A DNA stretch of 64,000 nt. Origin: Lycium barbarum (taxonomy: Eukaryota > Streptophyta > Magnoliopsida > Solanales > Solanaceae). The stretch lies in the NCBI RefSeq assembly GCF_019175385.1, contig NC_083347.1, positions 121,342,124-121,406,123 on the forward strand, in the 5' to 3' direction. A model generated the notes under the pieces. That model made no database searches. It was given only the letters and a program-made list of their open reading frames with translations, and was not told the origin of the DNA. The translations under genes were made by a program, and so were the position numbers. Below, in pieces: positions 61,101 through 64,000 of this stretch; positions within the stretch are counted from its first letter, which is position 1; the number at the start of each line of letters is the position of its first letter.

Positions 61101-62863
61101 TCATTAGAAATTCTTCTTCAATTATTGTCCACAGGGAATGATGTTCATCCATGTCTTGATTTATTCTACCCATTTTTCTAGTTCTGTCATCAGTATAGAG
61201 TTTAGTTTTAATCTTGTTTGAAATTAAATAATTAGCTTACTCTGCATATGTTAGATAGTTTATGGATTCATGCTGAAGATTCTTATCTTGCTTTAGTTAC
61301 GTAGGACTTAGGTTGTTTGTGGCTTTTTTTTGTGTCTATTTTCTGCTTAAGTTGCAATGGAATTATAAAGCACGTGTGTACCTGACTTTTGGTTTTTTGC
61401 CCCGAAACGCTAATTAAGAAGCACGATTTAGTTCTCTGGTTTCTTTCCCTCTCTTTTGTTCTCCTGTGGTCATTATGTTTCTGCTAAGATTTGGATTAGT
61501 TTGTTAATAAACAATGTCTCCAAGTTTCTAACTCGTAGTGAGTATATTTTAGCCTTAAAATTTATAGTCGATGTGTTATCCAGAATCATTTGTAACAACT
61601 TTCACCTTTAGTCCTATCTCCATACCTACTAATGACTTGGTCCCTTTACTAATTCCTTCATTTTCTTTTCTTTGTTTTGCATGAACACCGGAGCCGAAGA
61701 GTTTCGCTTCGAGACTCAACGACACCGCTTACGAGAGTTGTGAAGAATTTATTTTGAGGATTAACGTCGAACTATCATATGCTCTTATGTTTTCTCGCCC
61801 TCTCTTTCAAATCATCCGGGCAGTAGCGCAAAAGAGAGTAACAAAAGTTGCTGCATCACTTTATCCTTTGCATCTTAATTTATTCTCTTACCTGGTTTAT
61901 CTCTTTGATATTTTAGTTAGCATTCCCGAACATGGTGTTTAGTAAAGATAAACCAGTTATTTAATAGGTGTTCGTCTCTAGTTAATGATTTAAGATCCGT
62001 AATTAGCCATGTAGAGTCTTTGTTTTATGACATCTATTTTAGGAGCTATCTCAGCAATCTCTCACTTCTTATTAGTTTTCTTTAGGATAAAGAATGCTTA
62101 TAATTCATGCCACTGTAGATAGTATCTTACTTTCCAGCCAAAAATCGTTAATATTTTCCTTCAAAGATTACAAGAATAATTGACGAATCCGTCCTTCTGT
62201 TTAAAATAAAAAATAAAAAATTGTGGCTCAGCTTGTTTTACACACTAGCCGTTTCTTCATACGAAAATGTATTTGAATTCTTTAATTCACCCAAATCTGA
62301 AACTTTTCCACTTTTCAACCCATCAATAGAAGTTTTTTTTTAGTATCAGTTACTTTAATTAATTTAAACAGTATAAATTAACACTTCTCTTCTTGTTTAT
62401 TTTAGGCAATCATTTTCTCTCGATACTTTGATTTTAAGCATCTTTACACTCATACTCAGCCTTTTGAACTAATTCTACAAGTTTTATTTAAAATAGCACG
62501 TTTATATTTCTATTATAACCTTAGCAATACTTATAAAAAATATTTTCTTAAAATATTATAAAATATTACATCTACATTCTTAGCCTAATTAAATTTGAGT
62601 CCGGTCGGTTAACCATTATTAATGGAATTTAGAGGATGCCTAATACCTTCCCTCTAGATTAGTTGAACTCTTACCTAGAATCTTAAGTTTCGCAGACTTT
62701 TAAAACAGAGTTAACTTAGAAAATAACTTTAATAAATTTTAGGTGTCCTAATTCACCATAAATAATTAGGTGGCAACTCCTTAACATAACACAAACAAAA
62801 AACAGGAATCTCCAATACGTCATACTTCTAATTTTAACCTCCGGGTAAAAATGGGGTGTGACA
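58155..62863 (+). repeat. 3' LTR
   Basis: 4709 bp, nearly identical to 48101-52808. TATA-type box at 58966-58973. Read-through from this LTR would run rightward, antisense to the first part of receptor-kinase exon 1. Confidence 0.95.
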
Positions 62864-62868
62864 CCAAT

Positions 62869-63870
62869 TTCACTATGTATTGGTCCATCAAACTCATTAT
62901 ATGATAAAGACAGTATTTGAAGTTTTGAACAATTTGGCAAGCTTGTAGGCACATGACCATGAAGTTTGTTAAAAGACAAATAAAGCCCCTTGAGTATTGG
63001 GAGACCATTGCATAAACCACTGGGAAGATTTCCTGATAAGCTATTACTTGTAAATCCAATGAATTCGATTCTAGAAATATTGAAAATTGTGAATGGTATA
63101 GAACCCGTAAGTTGATTATATTCTATGGACAACAAGTTCAGGTTGTGAAGATTGCTGATCCCTTCTGGAATGTTTCCTTGAAGTGAATTGTAAGATATTT
63201 CTAAAGTCTCCAACCTCGAGGCATTCGAGAGTGACAGAGGAATAGAGCCTATGAGCTTGTTACCCCTCAAGTTTAATTCTCTAAGGTTTATAAGACTTCC
63301 AATCACTTTTGGGATTTGACCATCTATGGAATTGAATTGCAGATATAAAGTCTCAAGTGTGGAAATATTAGAAAATGAAGAAGGAATGGTACCAGTAAAA
63401 CTATTATTTCCAAGATTTAGAACTTGAAGTTGGTGTAAAAACTCAAACAAGGAAGGAATCTCCCCGCTGAAGCTGTTGAAACTTAAATCAAGAAACTTAA
63501 GCCGACGTAAGCGTGCCATTTCTTGAGGCAAATTGCCATAGAAATTGTTGCTTCCCAAGTCAAGAGAAACAAGAAATGAGAGGTTACCAAAATTATGGGG
63601 AATTGTTCTTATAAGAGACATGTTGGAAAGATTCAAGGACTTCACTCTCTGGTGGCGAGAGCCACAAGTGACACCAACCCAATGACAAACAGAAGTAGCG
63701 GAAGACCAGCTTTCATCTAAGTAGTGAAAGGGGTCCGAACTGATTTTGAATTTCAGGGAAAGAAGAGCTAATTGACCCGTGGTAATGTTGGTATGAGTCA
63801 TGGCTGAACTAGCCATAACATAGTGAAGCAAAAAGAGTGTTGAGAGAAAAAAGGTTAATGCATTCTCCAT
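62869..63870 (-). pseudogene. Receptor kinase exon 1, first part (signal peptide and first LRRs)
   Basis: ATG at 63870 and an uninterrupted frame of about 334 residues: signal peptide, LRRNT cap with CHWVGVTC, then about eleven LRRs of the LxxLxLxxNxLxGxIP type up to FDGPIHSEIG, where the LTR element cuts in. Beyond the break the frame picks up element sequence and stops at 62716. As it stands it could give a secreted LRR-only protein with a short foreign tail. The coding sequence has no stop before the insertion, unlike its paralogue at 9014-10116. Confidence 0.9.
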
Positions 63871-64000
63871 AATTGCATAAAGTGGTAGGAATACGGATAT
63901 GGTTAGTAATGATGTGGGTTTAAGACTTTAAATAGCAATGAGATCTCCTTTTTTATCCTCTTGATTTTTTCATTCACATATCTTTTAAGGAAACAGGAAA
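63871..64000 (-). promoter_or_regulatory. Proximal upstream region of the receptor kinase
   Basis: On the minus strand, ATCTCATTGCTATTTAAAGT (TATA-like TATTTAAA, about 63927-63934) stands about 55-65 bp before the ATG at 63870. The same block precedes the paralogue at 10116 and relics at 10763 and 11979. The window ends before more of the promoter can be seen. Confidence 0.5.

Larger units (their letters stand above)
48101..62863 (+). mobile_element. Large non-coding LTR retrotransposon (LARD-like, Tat/Ogre-type ends), 14.8 kb
   Basis: Two nearly identical LTRs of about 4.7 kb start TGTTGACACCCAATTTTG and end TGGGGTGTGACA. CCAAT flanks both sides (48096-48100 and 62864-62868). A primer-binding-type site follows the 5' LTR and a purine-rich tract precedes the 3' LTR. 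The 5.3-kb interior has no gag, protease, integrase or reverse transcriptase; it holds four families of tandem repeats. Long LTRs and tandem repeats suggest a derivative of the Tat/Ogre lineage that must borrow proteins from a relative. By eye about 31 substitutions and a few one-base length differences separate the LTRs, so it is young. It splits exon 1 of the receptor kinase. Confidence 0.95.
37930..63870 (-). pseudogene. LRR receptor-like kinase (LRR-XII type), split by transposons, nonsense codon, altered kinase
   Basis: Exons on the minus strand: E1 63870-62869 continued at 48100-48046 beyond the LTR element; E2 47966-47751 (exactly three 72-bp LRRs); E3 40276-38363; E4 38267-37930. All junctions are GT/AG and phases fit (TG|G and CCG|G). 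The product would be about 1170 residues: signal peptide MENALTFFLSTLFLLHYVMA, LRRNT with CHWVGVTC, some 25 LRRs, membrane segment LLVLFLMMGIALAFVPISLV, and a kinase with GFGSFGSVYKG, VKVF and DFG. Relatives (FLS2/EFR/Xa21-type) sense microbial patterns at the plasma membrane. Defects: the LTR element in E1; TAA at 38940-38942 between membrane segment and kinase; and HCN in place of the HCD catalytic motif. The MULE in intron 2 may be neutral. Confidence 0.93.

Overview
The window looks like nuclear DNA from a plant of the nightshade family (Solanaceae). It is AT-rich, intron-bearing and crowded with nested transposons. Family-level hints are TS-type SINE tails ending in TTG repeats, Stowaway MITEs with CTCCCT-type ends, and a very large Tat/Ogre-like LTR element whose internal region holds arrays of a motif around GATACGTAGGCA. 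I cannot resolve genus or species. I find no intact host gene and no tRNA, rRNA, CRISPR or prokaryotic feature.

Left arm (1-15493). It holds a palindromic repeat cluster (411-555), a Mutator-like element with a 9-bp target duplication (2032-3253), a CIPK kinase pseudogene in one continuous frame with three stops (5443-6165), and a degenerate solo LTR (about 6385-9013). The LTR lies in the first intron of a broken LRR receptor kinase copy on the minus strand (9014-10116). Upstream of that copy are at least three further relics of the same receptor-kinase 5' end, mixed with MITEs, microsatellites, a SINE tail, a Helitron-like 3' end and a retroposed fragment with a 15-bp target duplication.

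Centre (15494-36253). One 20.8-kb CACTA (En/Spm) transposon, bounded by matching CACTACAAAAAAA ends and a TGT target duplication, sits inside a Stowaway MITE. It carries a decayed TNP2-type transposase gene and a five-exon Ptta/En/Spm-type second gene. That second gene holds a 7.8-kb L1-type LINE in one intron, and a BIR2-like LRR fragment plus an antisense LINE fragment in the next.

Right arm (36254-64000). A single LRR-XII-type receptor kinase gene on the minus strand (63870 to 37930) is stretched over 26 kb. A young 14.8-kb LTR element without coding capacity (48101-62863, target duplication CCAAT) splits its first exon. A 5.5-kb Mutator-like element (40734-46244, target duplication TAATATGATT) carrying a plant mobile domain gene lies in its second intron. 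A nonsense codon separates the receptor half from the kinase half, and the kinase has Asn in place of the catalytic Asp.

Read together, this is a receptor-kinase cluster that expanded by segmental duplication and was then taken apart by successive transposon insertions. The insertion order can be read from the nesting. The most unusual parts are the Mutator-like element pairing a mobile-domain gene with a transposase-tail remnant, the CACTA element with a host LRR fragment, and the palindrome cluster near the left edge.
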